Both the position numbers and the translations under genes were made by a program. From the NCBI GenBank assembly GCA_029582165.1, contig CM055870.1, positions 17,052,332-17,116,331 of the forward strand: a stretch of 64,000 nucleotides of DNA. Reading direction: 5' to 3'. Of this stretch, positions 20,907-34,600 are shown one piece after another; within the stretch, counting starts at the first letter, position 1; every line of letters starts with the position of its first letter. The DNA is from Portulaca oleracea. Taxonomy: Eukaryota; Streptophyta; Magnoliopsida; Caryophyllales; Portulacaceae. The notes beneath the pieces are model-generated. The model did not search any database, was not told the DNA's origin, and saw nothing but the letters and a program-made list of their open reading frames with translations.

Positions 20907-23900
20907 CTACAGGAAAACCGGGGCCATCACCAGCGTAATTGTTGCGAGCATCTTTATCAGGACATGAATTGAAGGCCCTGCTGTGTCTTTGAATGGATCT
21001 CCCACCCTGCACACAAGTTTATAATGCACTTGTTGAGTTCACAAGTGAGGAACAAAACTGAAACGAAAGTTCATATAAGGCACAACCGATGTGTTAAGAA
21101 ATAATCAAGACATTTTAGAATGATGGGTGCTGAAATTTAGGTTCTTGCACGGCATCGGCAATGGTGGACATAGAAAGCTTCAAGTTTCATGCAATATGCA
21201 CAAACTCAGAAGCCTACGGGTCCTTTGAAGTCTGACAATAAAAGTCTCAAGTTTCATGCAATATGCACCCTTTTTTTTAATCATGCTAAAGTGAAATTGT
21301 CACTACTATAGTCCCATGCTAAACTTGGGCTCAGATTTAAGTGTCAAGGGACAGGACATATTCAGATACAATTTAACTTACGTGTCACCAGTGACAGCGG
21401 CTTTGTGGCAGTCGCTCCCCTTGCCTCCATAAGCCCCCGTTTCTATATATTTCTTGGCGTTGTCCCAGGCACCACCAGCAGTGTTCAAGAAAAGAGCCAT
21501 AAGGATACCCGAGACTGTTGCAAACATCAGCATAGCAGCCACAACTTTGGCACCAAGTAATGAATGACCAACATAATGCCCCAGTATCCGGAACACAAAC
21601 CCTGCACCACATCAGTAAAATTTGACTGAGTAGCTAGCCAAATATCCAGCGATGCCTTCAAAATCCTGGAGAGGAAGAAATAAAGCAGAATATCCCACAG
21701 ACGCGCATTTACCACATAACTACTGGTAGGCGTAGTACTACTAATAATACCTAAACCAGAGATCAGATCTTTATGGAGCAGGGGCTAATGGATATCCCCA
21801 AAGTTCTTGTCATTTGTTTGACATCATGTTGGGCAGAGTTAGAAACTAAGAAAATTGAACAAGACAGATTGTTGAACGAAATGCTTGTCAGGACGAGGTA
21901 ATGCCTCTAGTGAGAGAAATTGAGAAAAGGAATCACATCCTATTTCAACTGCTATTACAACTTCACACTGCTCCACAGGATCAGATGACAGAAACAATAA
22001 AAGGAAATTTGGCCAACAGGAAACTGACACATCTGTCTTAACTGGAATGTGCCAGAGGCGGATGGAGAAAAACAGAAAAATCATCAACAGAAGAGTAACT
22101 GAGGCTGAGACTGAGACTGAGACTCTATACAGGAAAATTGTTGATGAAATTAGAATACAAGACTTGTACAAGACAAGGAGTTCTGAAAAGAAAATGTAGA
22201 GCAATTAAGTAGATAAGAATGTGCATCCTTGGCATGCCCAAGACCAAAAGCATAGGAAGGGCTCATTCTCTTCAACTTACTTTTAGAAGAATAGGTTTAG
22301 TTCAGCATAAATTCAGAAAAATAAGATCACGCTAAGTTTAGTTAATAAGTTTAGAATAAGTACGCAACAAGCTAGTTCAAAAAATCAGTTTGGAATAAGT
22401 TAAAAAGGAAATAGGTTCAGAACAACTCCTCTTCGGTGCTTACATGAGTGCAATGGCCGAGGGAGAGGGGGGGGGGGGCATAACTTACCAATGGCTATAG
22501 GCGATATGATAGCCAAAGCACCAGGTTTAATCATTTCCCTGAGCGAAGCAGATGCAACAATTGCTACACAACGACCATAATCAGGCTTTTCCTTGTAATC
22601 CTGTCAAAGAAAGGGTGTTAATAAAGGAACTATCATAGCAGTTACCTACGAATTTGTCAGGCCAATACTTACCATGATACCAGGCCTCTCAATAAATTGC
22701 CTCCTTACTTCATTTACCACCTCCTGGGCTGTGCGACCAACAGCTGCACAGGCCCACGCACTAAAAAGGTAAATAAGCATAGAACCTAATAGCCCACCGA
22801 CGAAAACTTCGGGAATTGCAATATCAACCTGTAAGCAGACAATGACACAGATTTTACTTCGAGTCTACAACAAATCATCAAAAAGAATAAGCAAACAATA
22901 GCAGTAACAATGCAACTTGTTGTTAGTCCCACCTCTTTGAAAGGTACATGGGCGAAAGAAGACACCTCATCCATGTAAGCACTGAAAAGAAGGAAGGATG
23001 CAAGTGCTGCAGATCCAATAGCAAAACCTTTGGTAGTAGCTTTTGTTGTGTTTCCGACTGCATCAAGAACATCAGTAATTTCTCGGACACTTTCGGGCTG
23101 CAAGAGAAACAAATGATAGCCTGTTATTTATAGATATTCAAACAAATACACTAAACAAGTACTTGACATTATAATAATAACCTGTTGACTCATCTCAACA
23201 ATGCCACCAGCATTGTCAGCAATTGGGCCAAACATATCCATTGTCAAGACATATGCAGCTGTACTAAGCATGCCCATTGTAGCAACAGCCGTTCCAAAAA
23301 GGCCACCAGTAGGCTTACCAGCTTCATCCACCAACCCAGAGGTATGACCCAACCAGAAAGCAGAAATAATGGCTACACTGATAACAAGAACAGGAAGAGC
23401 GGTTGATTCCAGGCCCAAACTAACACCAGCAATTATGTTAGTCCCATGTCCTGTTGAACTAGCAAGAGCCAATGTACGCACCGGCTGGTGCTTATAATCA
23501 GTGTAGTACTTTGTGATCCAGACAAATATGTATGATGTTATAATACCAACTAGCCCACATAGAGCAAAATTCAACCAAGCGGATGGTGCTTGCTCTGTGT
23601 AGAGTAACCAACGAGTAGACTGCACATGGAAGAAAAGATGTAAAAATTAAAACAAGTTGAAGCTAATGAACAGCTATGACAAACAGACAGCACAGTACAA
23701 CACCATAAAGCGTGTCAAAAGCACGGCAAAAAACAAAAGTGGTATGAAAGTATTGGGACATTTCTTCTTACCAATCCAAAGGTCAGAACTGCTAATACAA
23801 TTGTTACAGAATATCCTTTCTGGAGAACCTTCATTGGATCCTCTACTACTTTACCAACCTCCCGTGTACTTCTTATTGAAAATATACCCACAGATGATAT

Positions 23901-25129
23901 TATAAGGTCAAAGGAGTGAACCACCAAAGGAAACAAGATAAAGCCTGACGGATCTGTATAACACAAACAAGGCGGTTTGGTCATCTCAGCAAAACTAAAA
24001 TTCATTTGATGCAGTTGATATGTGAGAGAGCCCACATGCAACTCCAAAACCACTCCACAAGAAAAAGGAACAATATAAAGAAACAAGCTTGGCTTGATTA
24101 TAAGAAAAACCCTGTGCAAAGAGGCAAAAAAGGCAAGGGATAGCAGCTAAAAGACACACACCTTCAATTTTACACTGCTGTGCCATTGAACCACCCAGTA
24201 TCATAGCACTAATAATTTCTGCTGCTATACTTTCAAAAAGATCCGCACCACGAGCAGCACAATCACCAACATTGTCACCAACCTACAAATAGCAGGCAAT
24301 TAATTTCAAACTTCAAAGTGACACATTGAAAATTTTAGAAGAATACTAATGCCATCCGCACGGTTGGGTGCAACTTCTGGAAGTCACCAGCAACAACAGC
24401 GAATAACTTCACGCAACAGCAAATAAAGTGACGAAAACTCTAACCACTAAAAAGCAAGAGTAAGAAGATGAGGAAATCCAACTAGGTCATATTTAGAATA
24501 GGAAAATGAAATTCAAATCTCACATCTCATACACTTTTATGTCAACCAAAAAAAAAAACTTCCCCCCAGTACCCCCCCCCCCCCTCCAAAAAAAAAAAGG
24601 GATCACTGTGGATTGGCGCAAGCACAGATCATTTCAATTCTATCTGCAACATGTAATTATCAGAAGAGGGATGAAGATAAGAGAGCTTGTAAGAATTTAA
24701 GAATATGGCGAGCTGATCAAGTGACGAATTATTGATTTCAAGACGCAAAACTAAAACAACAGAAAAACCCACACACGTATTGATGGAAAAGAGCATCATA
24801 TTCATTTGTTTCCTGGGCACAGGAAACTATACCTAGCAGAAGCCTCCAGGCAGTTGTCATCGACCACTGACAGCTTTTGTGACAAAAAACGCTCAGAAAT
24901 ATCGAATTTTTTTTGTAGAAACTATAATAATCAAGGGACCACGTTTCTACAATGCATTATGGTATATCTATTTCTCGGGGACATTCAGCTGAGGGTTAAC
25001 TAGAATCCGGCAATGTTTGAGCGGAAAATGCTATTTGGAATTGACTTTACTCCTTTTCCCCCTCATAGAGAATGTCAACAAGAAGTTTTTTTTAAAGGAT
25101 CTGGATTTCTGCCAATTTTCACTTTCCCT

Positions 25130-25174
<45 letters not shown>

Positions 25175-28100
25175 CCCTCTTACACCCAACCACAATTTCC
25201 ATATTGAAATCCCCATGGTTGCTGCTGTGCTTCAAAGAATGAATTTGATTGTAATCATCTCATTCACCAAATGCAACTCCACAATATCAAGGTAGTGTGC
25301 CAGATCCCTTCCCCAACCCCCCGCACAACAAAAAAATGCTAAAAAAAAGGGCATATCAGTTTGAATGTTGACCCATCTTCAACCGAGAAATCCTCCTTAA
25401 ATACAGCACAGGACTTGACTGAAGCATGCTGGTATGTTACCAACACCTCCCCATGTCTTGCTACATGCTTCAAACTTCAAGCATACGAATTCGAGATCAA
25501 TTCATCAAAATCAAGGTTAAAAATTAGCCTAATGGACATCATTTGGGTTTTGCAATGTTGACAGCTGCAAAATACAATTGGGATGCAAAGGTTGAAGATG
25601 ACTACTATCCGTCTAAGCCACGAGACACTGCCACGTTGGACAAGTGGTAGGCAATGGATTGATTGATTCGGGAAGTTAATCCCCATTCCATGAGAATTGA
25701 GGTGGAATGGAAATGGGGTGTTTTCGCTCTCCTCTGGGCTTGGAAGCTGCAATGGAAGCTGGATGTAGGGGGCCATTTGAAGCTGAAGAGGGAGGGTGAA
25801 GAGAGAGGGAGGTTTCGCCTTCGGGCATGTGCTATTATCTTCTTTATGTCATTTTCCCTAAATCTAGCTGGATTTCACTTATGCCTCAGCGGGATGTCCC
25901 CTAGAAATAGACTTAGATCAAAAAAGCACGAAGATCAACTTGAACAGCATAACCCAAAACAATCCCACAAAAGCGCAAGAAAAACACAAAGCTTCAAAAA
26001 TGTGTGCCTCAAGAATGTGCTGTGCTTCACTCAATAAAAGCATGCAAGGGTTTGCCTCTCTTCTTAAAACTAAGGAAATAGATACCTCGTAACATTGCAC
26101 CCCAAAATTCATAAGAGTGATCCCCCAATTAAGTTTCCACAAAGGTGGAGCATCTCTCAGCAGTTTTTTGCTTTTGTTACACTTCACAAAATTGGCCAGA
26201 TAAGGTGATACCATAGCGCAACGCTTGCTCAATGTGGACATATTTGCGTCTTTAACTAAACAATGTTTTCAGAAAATATCACAAGTTTGTCTAAACAGCA
26301 AACAGCTGTAGCAATCTATACAAGCACAAGACAGAAAGGAAGGGGATACCTGAATAATACAGTAAAAAGAGAACTAAAAGCTAAAATTCAGAGAACAAAA
26401 TACCAAATCAGCAATAACAGCAGGGTTGCGAGGATCATCTTCAGGTATCCCCTGCTCAACTTTTCCAACAAGGTCGGCTCCAACATCAGCTGCCTTGGTG
26501 TATATGCCACCACCCAGTTGAGCAAAGAGAGCGACAAATGAAGCTCCAAAGCCATAACCAACGAGGAGAAGAGGCACTGCAGAGAAAATTAGCAGCAACA
26601 AAAGAATAGATTAGCAGCAGAAAACCACTTTAGAGGAAGCTAGAGTCATCTAACAAAAGATGACCCCCAAAAAAACACAAATGAATGGAGAAAAGAGCAT
26701 GTCATGTTAATAGAGAATTTGGGAAATATTTCATTTGTACCAAATAGCCCCAATGACTTTTTTCTCCGGTGTTACAGAATACGGTTAACCAACAACTTAG
26801 CTAATCAATTACAATAAATTGGACCGGATTTTCCACTATATGAATCATTAATCTTCCTTTTCTTGGAGTTTCTAAGTATAGGACCATGCATAAGCAACCA
26901 TAGCTAACTTCAGTGAACAGTACAACCTCATAATCATGCCACATGATTCCCAGCATCAGAGTTCAGGGAGTTTTATAACATTAAACCTACAAGTCTATGA
27001 TCAGCTAAATGTCTATTATGGGGTATTATGGAGGGGTTTAATAAGTTTCAGTCTACGGTGCACTTTCCGGACCTTTTCAGGATGGCTCAGCGGAAACTTG
27101 CTTCTGTACAAGATATGCTATCCTGGAACGGTCATAAAAACTATTGGAACTTAACTTTCTTAAGAAGCTGGAAAGATTGGAAAGAGGAATGTGTGTTCAA
27201 TCTGTTGGCACTGTTGTCAAATATTAAGGTTACTCCTGAAGGTAATGATGATACATACTAGACGCCTAGTATCAGTGGCTGTTTACAGTGATTAGTTTCA
27301 GCACAGAAATGTTAAAAAGTTACCTCATCTAGACTTTCCAAGTCAGGCTATTTGGAAGCCAAAAGGCCCTAAAAAGCTTGTTTTCTTGCTTGGACAGCAA
27401 CCAAAGGAAAGATACCCACCAAGGGCATGCTCAAAAAGAAGAAACTTTGTAACAGCGAGTAGGTGCTCTTTGTGTGGGGACAAGGAAGAGAACATCGAAG
27501 ATCTATCTATTCATTGCCATTGGGTATCCACCTTAGGCATTTGACGTTTGTTGATGGGGGTTAGTTGCATGCAACCTATAGGTGTAAGAGAAATCTTATT
27601 GGAATGGAGAAGGAAATTGAAGAAAAGTCGGTTTCTTGATATGTAGAAGTTAATCCCTTCGTTAATCCCTTTGACTATTTGGGGGTGCACTTGGAAGGAA
27701 AGAAATTTTAGGATATTTAAGGACAAGACTAGAACGCTTATTGATTTGAAACTTTATTTCTGAGGAACATTGTGTAGTTGGAGGTCAAGGTCTTCGTCGC
27801 GGTAACAAGTTGACAATTATGAATTTTGTGGATAAGAATATTGTAGAGAGTTTAAGGTGTTGAGGCCTTTCGTATCTTTTGTAATTGTTGTAAAGCTTCC
27901 TTTTGTAAAAAGATGGCATCACCTTGGTGTCCTTTAATGCATATTTATTATTCATTTAAACAAAAATCCATGATTAACTAAATGTCTCTGATTCCCTCTG
28001 CAACAGCTTAATCCTTCAAGAAAGTTAGTACAAAATCGCTGGCAAGGAAGATGAAAGCTTGATGTATTTAAAAAAAAATTTCAAAAAAACAAGGCGTGAA

Positions 28101-30855
28101 AAGGCACAAAGGGGTCTTGGAGCCTAGGCACGGCGTCATTCGGACACGAGGCACGCTGATGTATATTTTTTTTCTTTGCTAGAAAATCATTCCCACATGG
28201 AAAATAGTAAAGTTGGGAGTGTTTTTGGAGGCATAGGGTTGAGGGAGTCAAATTACAAACAAACACAGCAAAAAGAGATCCAAAAGGTGCAAAAGGCACA
28301 CAAAAAGGCGCACCTTTTGCAGGCTTCTTGGATGATCCCTGACTAACAATGTCTGAGACACCGTGTCGGCGCCTCAGGCACGCCGCACGCCTTTTAAAAC
28401 TAAGGATGAATTTTCATATGGCAAGTACTCTGATAAGTGTGCTCAGCAATTGAGATAGCTAAAATTAGTATTTCTACCATAGTCAAGCAAGCAACTAGTT
28501 GTAATTGTAAGGCTTCCTTCCCATGCAGGCTAGAAAGATTTCTCGGTGGATCTACAATTTTTCATGTTCTTAGGGCACAACAAAGCTCCTCTTCATAGAA
28601 GAAAGCTCAAAAAGCAGGACAGACTTTTGTGCTAGAAGGTCAGATGCTTCAAATCTTATGTGCAAACTCCAAAGTTGACATAGCTAATAATTCATAAGCA
28701 TTGCAGGTTTGGAGCTAGTGAGAAATAATGCTGAGCATCTCTGAATTATCAGCACTTATTATTGTGAGACCATGAGAGAAAAGGCAAAAAATCTTTTCAT
28801 ACGTTAACAAGTATGCTTTGATCAAGGTTACATAACAAAATATTCATTGATTTTGTTCACAATTTAGTCTGCTCCGATTTGAGACAAATTCCCCCAGGAA
28901 GTTCTAATTGCATCTAGCTATTAAAAAGATGCTATCTGGTATTTAAGGGGCCAAGGGCTACGCAGATTTAGTTTTAATAGTATTTCAAACTTCTAGGCAT
29001 TGAAAACCAGTAGACGCAAAAATGTGAATCATATCAACCAGTCACCTTAACTGGCATAATTTGTCGGAATTCAGATGAATTTTGCAGCACCAACGTGAAG
29101 GATCATCTCAAATAATTTGGAGTCGAGGTCATGGATAATTACCTCACAGATATTGCAACTTTGACAAGCAACAGAAGAGATATAACCTATGATAAGATCT
29201 CAAAACCACATGTGATCTTGAATCTATAGAAGTAATGCTTCATGTTAACCCTAAACCCTAAACTCTAAACACTCTAAACCAGTAGATGCAAAAATGTGAA
29301 TCATATGAACCAGTCACCTTATCTTGCATAATTTTTAAGATTCCAAAGGATTTTGCTTTTGCAGCACTTCAACTTGAAGGATCTCAAACAATTTGGCCTT
29401 TGGGGTCAAGGTCATTAATAATAACCTCACAGATATTGCAACATTGACCAGAAACAGAAGATACATAACCTATGATTAGATCTCAAAACCATATGTGATT
29501 TTGAATCAATAGAAGTAATGCTTCATGTTGTTCAGCTGTGCTGGATACACCATGCTCTGTAGCTACTTCTGTCTTACGTATGCATAAGCAGCAAAAACAA
29601 TGCAGTGGGCTAATTTTATATTGTTGTATGATGAGAAATAAGCAGTAGATGCCAACCAAGAAAAATATCACCTCAATTTACATAGTAACATAAATCCTTT
29701 GTCACAGTCAATCTAAAAACAGTCGAAAGTTGACATACACATCATCAAAATAAAAGACTGAAAAGAAAAACTTACAGTCTGTGACCTTCATAGAGCCTGT
29801 TGAGTCTACCCCCAACCAAACATAGAAGCTCGCATAAAGAATGGCAACACCAAGTACAGCCATACCGACAACAATCAAAGCTGAAAACCCGCCAGCACGA
29901 ACTGCTACCTACAAACATTGTTTCAAATTGTTTGAGTTCCAATACAAAAAAAAAATGCAGTTCAGGCTAAGAGAAATATGAATATCATATTACCAACCTG
30001 TAATGCCTCTCTGGCTGACCGCCTTGCTGCACTAGAGACTCGAACATTTGCACGAACAGAAACCCACATTCCAACATACCCCGCTATTCCGGAGCACAGC
30101 GCTCCCAGCAGAAAAGAAATAACAGTAATAAATGCAGATGCAGTACTGCACACATCCAAAGAAAGCATATCTAAATAGGTAAGAGGAAACCACTGATGCA
30201 GAAAATTCATGAATATCAGGTACATCAACAGTAAAATAACTTACCTCCCAATTCCAGCAGCTTCCTGTTGGGGGGTTCTATTGCGAAACAAATATATACC
30301 AAGAATTACCATGGCGAGTAGCACTGCCATTTTGGAGATAGTTCCATACTGAGTCCTGAAGAAGCCTTCAGCACCATCACGTATAGCATATGATATCTAG
30401 CACAAGAATTGTACACTCAGTATAAGTAGATAAACTAACAAATGAATTAACATTCATACAACAAATTTGACTATGACACCATTGCAAAGGGGGGTGGGGT
30501 AGGATGGGGGGACAACTAGGAATAGTTTAGGCCTTCCTACAGAAGAAATTGAGATGACTCCCACATTCTTTAAAAAAAGGAAAAGAAAAACAAAGAAAAC
30601 AATGAGAACTTGCATATCTATATATTACAATAGAAATCATTGTGGGTCCCACAAAATAGAGCCATGGGAGTGGCTGTAGGGGAATTGGCCAATCACAACG
30701 TAGAAAATTATTATTTTTTTTTCTATTTTCAATTATTTTTATTTTCAATCCAGTTTTATTTTAAAATTAAAAAAACCAGAAAGTATCACTAATCCTTGAC
30801 TGCTTTGGACTCTGAATTAAATTATTTTGGTGCAAATAACAATTATTATTTTAGT

Positions 30856-30894
<39 letters not shown>

Positions 30895-31049
30895 CGACAT
30901 AATAATAATCGATATAATATTAATAGTAAAGTTTGTGGGTCCCGCTAAATGGAGAAAGGAGATTAACTGTAGGGATTTCGACCAATCAGAAGATAGATAA
31001 ATACTGAATTAAATTATTTTGGTCCAAATATCAGTAATTATTTTGGAAA

Positions 31050-31088
<39 letters not shown>

Positions 31089-31565
31089 TTATATAATAAT
31101 AATCTATATAATATTAATAGTAAAGTTTGTGGGTCCCGCTGAATAGAGAAAGGAGACTAAGGAATTTCAACCAATCAAAAAGTAGATAAATGATGAATTA
31201 AATTATTTTCGTGCAACTATCAGTAGTTATAATTATTTTGGAATAATCTATTATAATATTAATAGTAAAGTTTGTGGGTCCTGCTGAATGGTAAAAGGAG
31301 ATTAATTGTAGGGGTTTTGACCAAGGTTGTTAAAATCGGGATCCTAACTCGAATCCATGGGGTAGTTAGGATCGGAATTAACCCCATGTAGGATCGTGGA
31401 TCGTGTGTAAATAGTAGAATCGTATCGAGGATTTTGAATCATAAAATCGGAGGATCGTAAATCAGGATCGGGATTTTAATAACTATGATTTTGACCAGTC
31501 AAAAAGTAGATAAATGTTGAATTAAATTATTTCAGTGCAACTATCAGTAATTATAGTTAGTTTGA

Positions 31566-31604
<39 letters not shown>

Positions 31605-34600
31605 CTATACAATATTAATAGTAAAGTTTGTGGGTCCCTTTTAATGGAGAAAGCATATTAATTGTGGGGATTACAACTAATAAAAAAGTAAATAAATGTT
31701 GAATTAAATTATTTTGGTGCAACTATCAGTTATTATAATTATTTTGGAATAATATTTCTAAATTATAATTATAATTTCTATTAAATTTTTGATTTTTTAA
31801 AATACAGTAATTATTTTAATATACTCCATGCATCGCACGGGTTGAGGCCTAGTTGTTCATGAAAGAAGTCTTCTAGTAAATTACTATTCCCATCACCTAA
31901 AGTACTAAGAAGAATCCAATGATAGGGGAATGAGCAGCCCTACACTATTACTCGCTCTCCATCTTAATTGTTCTGCAAATATTTAAGAGGCCATCCTCTC
32001 CTTTACCTATCATAGAAGTAAAGAAAAACACAGCCTATAACAAGCGTCTTGACTTCAATATGTTCCCAAAAAACAAATCTTACATTTCATTGAAGTAAAC
32101 CAATTTCTTCCTTCTAAAAGAAGAATTTTGATAGAACCAAGAGATTGATAGGTAGAAACCTACTGAGTGCTGACAATGCTTTTTGACCCAAAACCAAATA
32201 TGCTTGTCAAAAGGAAGGAATAATTGCATACAAAACCAGCAGCTTAATGAAAATACAAAAATGACCCAGAGACCACTAAATAATAAATAAACACAGCAGA
32301 GAGAAGTAATATATATGCACCTGAGCCATCTCTGGAGGTCCCTCATCCTTTGCAAGAACCCACTTTGTAAGATATATTGACATAAGAAAGCTGACAATGC
32401 AGACTGAAAAGACAAACACGATGATTGGAGATGTGCTGGCTCCGACATAGAAGATGATACCAAAGGCCAAGAGCATAAGTATGAAAAGAACACGAGTATT
32501 CAACCCCATGATGATACGAAAAACCTGCACAATGCAACTAGTTAGCAATGTCAATAAATTAAATCTTCTGATTAATTCAAATCAAGCAAATAAAATGTAG
32601 AATCTATCACAGGAGCACAATGAAATCTGCTCAGTCTTATGTCATTGAAGAGGGCTTTCTTTTGGGGGTGGGTGGAGGAAATCCAAAAACATTAACAAAT
32701 TAGTCATTTTGGATCATTCATTACAATACAAAAACCTGCCAACCCTTTTTCTTTTTTGATAAGTAAAAGCTTACCAATCATCACTACAGCCTTTACCCAA
32801 AGTTGCCACACTCAGTAACCCACCATTTCTAAGGTCCTATGAATAGCATTCGACCACAGCTAGCTGACTCTTACGCCCTCTCACACTAGCACATCATTTC
32901 ATTAACTAAATACAGGACTTCAGAAGAGCCCTCAAGGGTTGGGAACCCAAAGCTCATATAAACCCCACATCAACCCCCATAGGGCCGATGTGGGACTCAT
33001 GTCCCATATCATGCAATTGGACCAGAAACAATCCAGCACCCTCCGTAGCCCCAACACTCCCGGGCTGGCTAGACCTTTTCTAGCCACTGCCCAAATTAAC
33101 AGTGAAATACCAGTACCACCACCCATAATGGGGAGGCAAGAATACAGTGTTAGCAGCCTGATACCAATTAATGTAGGACTCTAGAACTATGGAAGAGTAT
33201 AACCCAAAAGCTAGCTGAAGGACTGGGAGGACCAAAGCCTATATAAAGTTATAAACACCACATGAGCTTCACTCCCCCCCCCCCCAACCCAAACAAAAAA
33301 AAAAAAGCCCGATGTGGGACTCATATCCCCTAGCATGTAATTTGAGCATAACATAATCTCAAAGTTCGATATCTATGTCCTTTTTTATTTTCAATTTCTT
33401 TTTTGAACAAAAGCAAAATACCTTGTAAAACAGTTAAGGCTGGAGTGGAAAACTAAAACCAATACTCCAAAGTCATGCCATGCGGGGTATGGATGGATCA
33501 GATGTAGTAGTCTCACCCCTAAAGTTTACAATTTAGGGAGACTGGTTCCAATTGACCCAAGATTTAGAAATTGTTCGCTACCTACTACTCCGCAGAAAAG
33601 AAGCAGAGGTTGTTTAATGAGACAATTCACTTTAGTCCATTACAATATAAGTTGAGAAATAATTTTTTGCAACGATCCAGATTGATAAGGTTGGAGTGGC
33701 AACTATGCAAATATAATCTCTCTCAAATTATGCAGAGCACTACTGGGAGTTGGCTAATTGTGTCATCTTTTACAAATATAGAAACCTAGCACATGGCAGA
33801 AGTATTTCCATATAACATCCACAATGAGAAGTGGAACATAATCAATCTTGACTCCTTTCTTCTCAAGATTTTGTACATAAAAGGCAAGAACGTATCAATA
33901 GGATATACAACTGTGATTCCAAAATCCAAACAGATGCCAAAACACTTCTACTCAAATGCAGTTATGCATTTCACCATAAGTTTGCAAACATAATCATCTT
34001 TCTGCATTCCTAGGTATCATCAGGGAACACCTGCTGCTCACCCACTCACCAACAACTAGATGTCATCTGCTTTTTTCTTGAGCGTTTCCTAGACAGCCCA
34101 TACACATTTTTTACAGAGTTGTATAACAAATCGTATGGATGGATAATTTGTCTATGCTAATATACTTTTATAATTTATGTGCTTTTCCGAGCTTCCCACA
34201 TATCCCAATGAATTAAACATACCATTTCCTTTAAAAAAAAAAAGTCTTGAATTACGACTAAATCAAGAACCAGTACCATTTCTATTCTTTCTTAACTCTT
34301 TTGGATCAGCTAAGACCAATGCTACTAGGACACTATTACTATACAATTTGCATTGGAAAAACAGGCATCCAACATGAGCTTGGCCACTATGCACTTCATT
34401 TTAGACTAGAAAATCCAGGTCGTTGGCAAATAAGCAGTTCAACACTAAACATATTTGCAACTTGTAACTGAGTCTTACTAAAATGGACAGAAACTTCAGA
34501 AAGACATGATTCCTTCTATAATCACGTAAGAACATAAGTACCTAGGCTAATTTCAAACAAACCCTACACAACTTGGCACGGGTTCAAAGATTGGGAGTAG

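Noticed and set aside
21378..21715. Alternative minus-strand frames over AVP2 exon 13
   Set aside because: They are shadows of the pyrophosphatase exons in other phases, or read through introns.
29247..29280. Chromosome end
   Set aside because: Only about 34 bases of telomere-like sequence inside an intron of an intact gene; this is interstitial.
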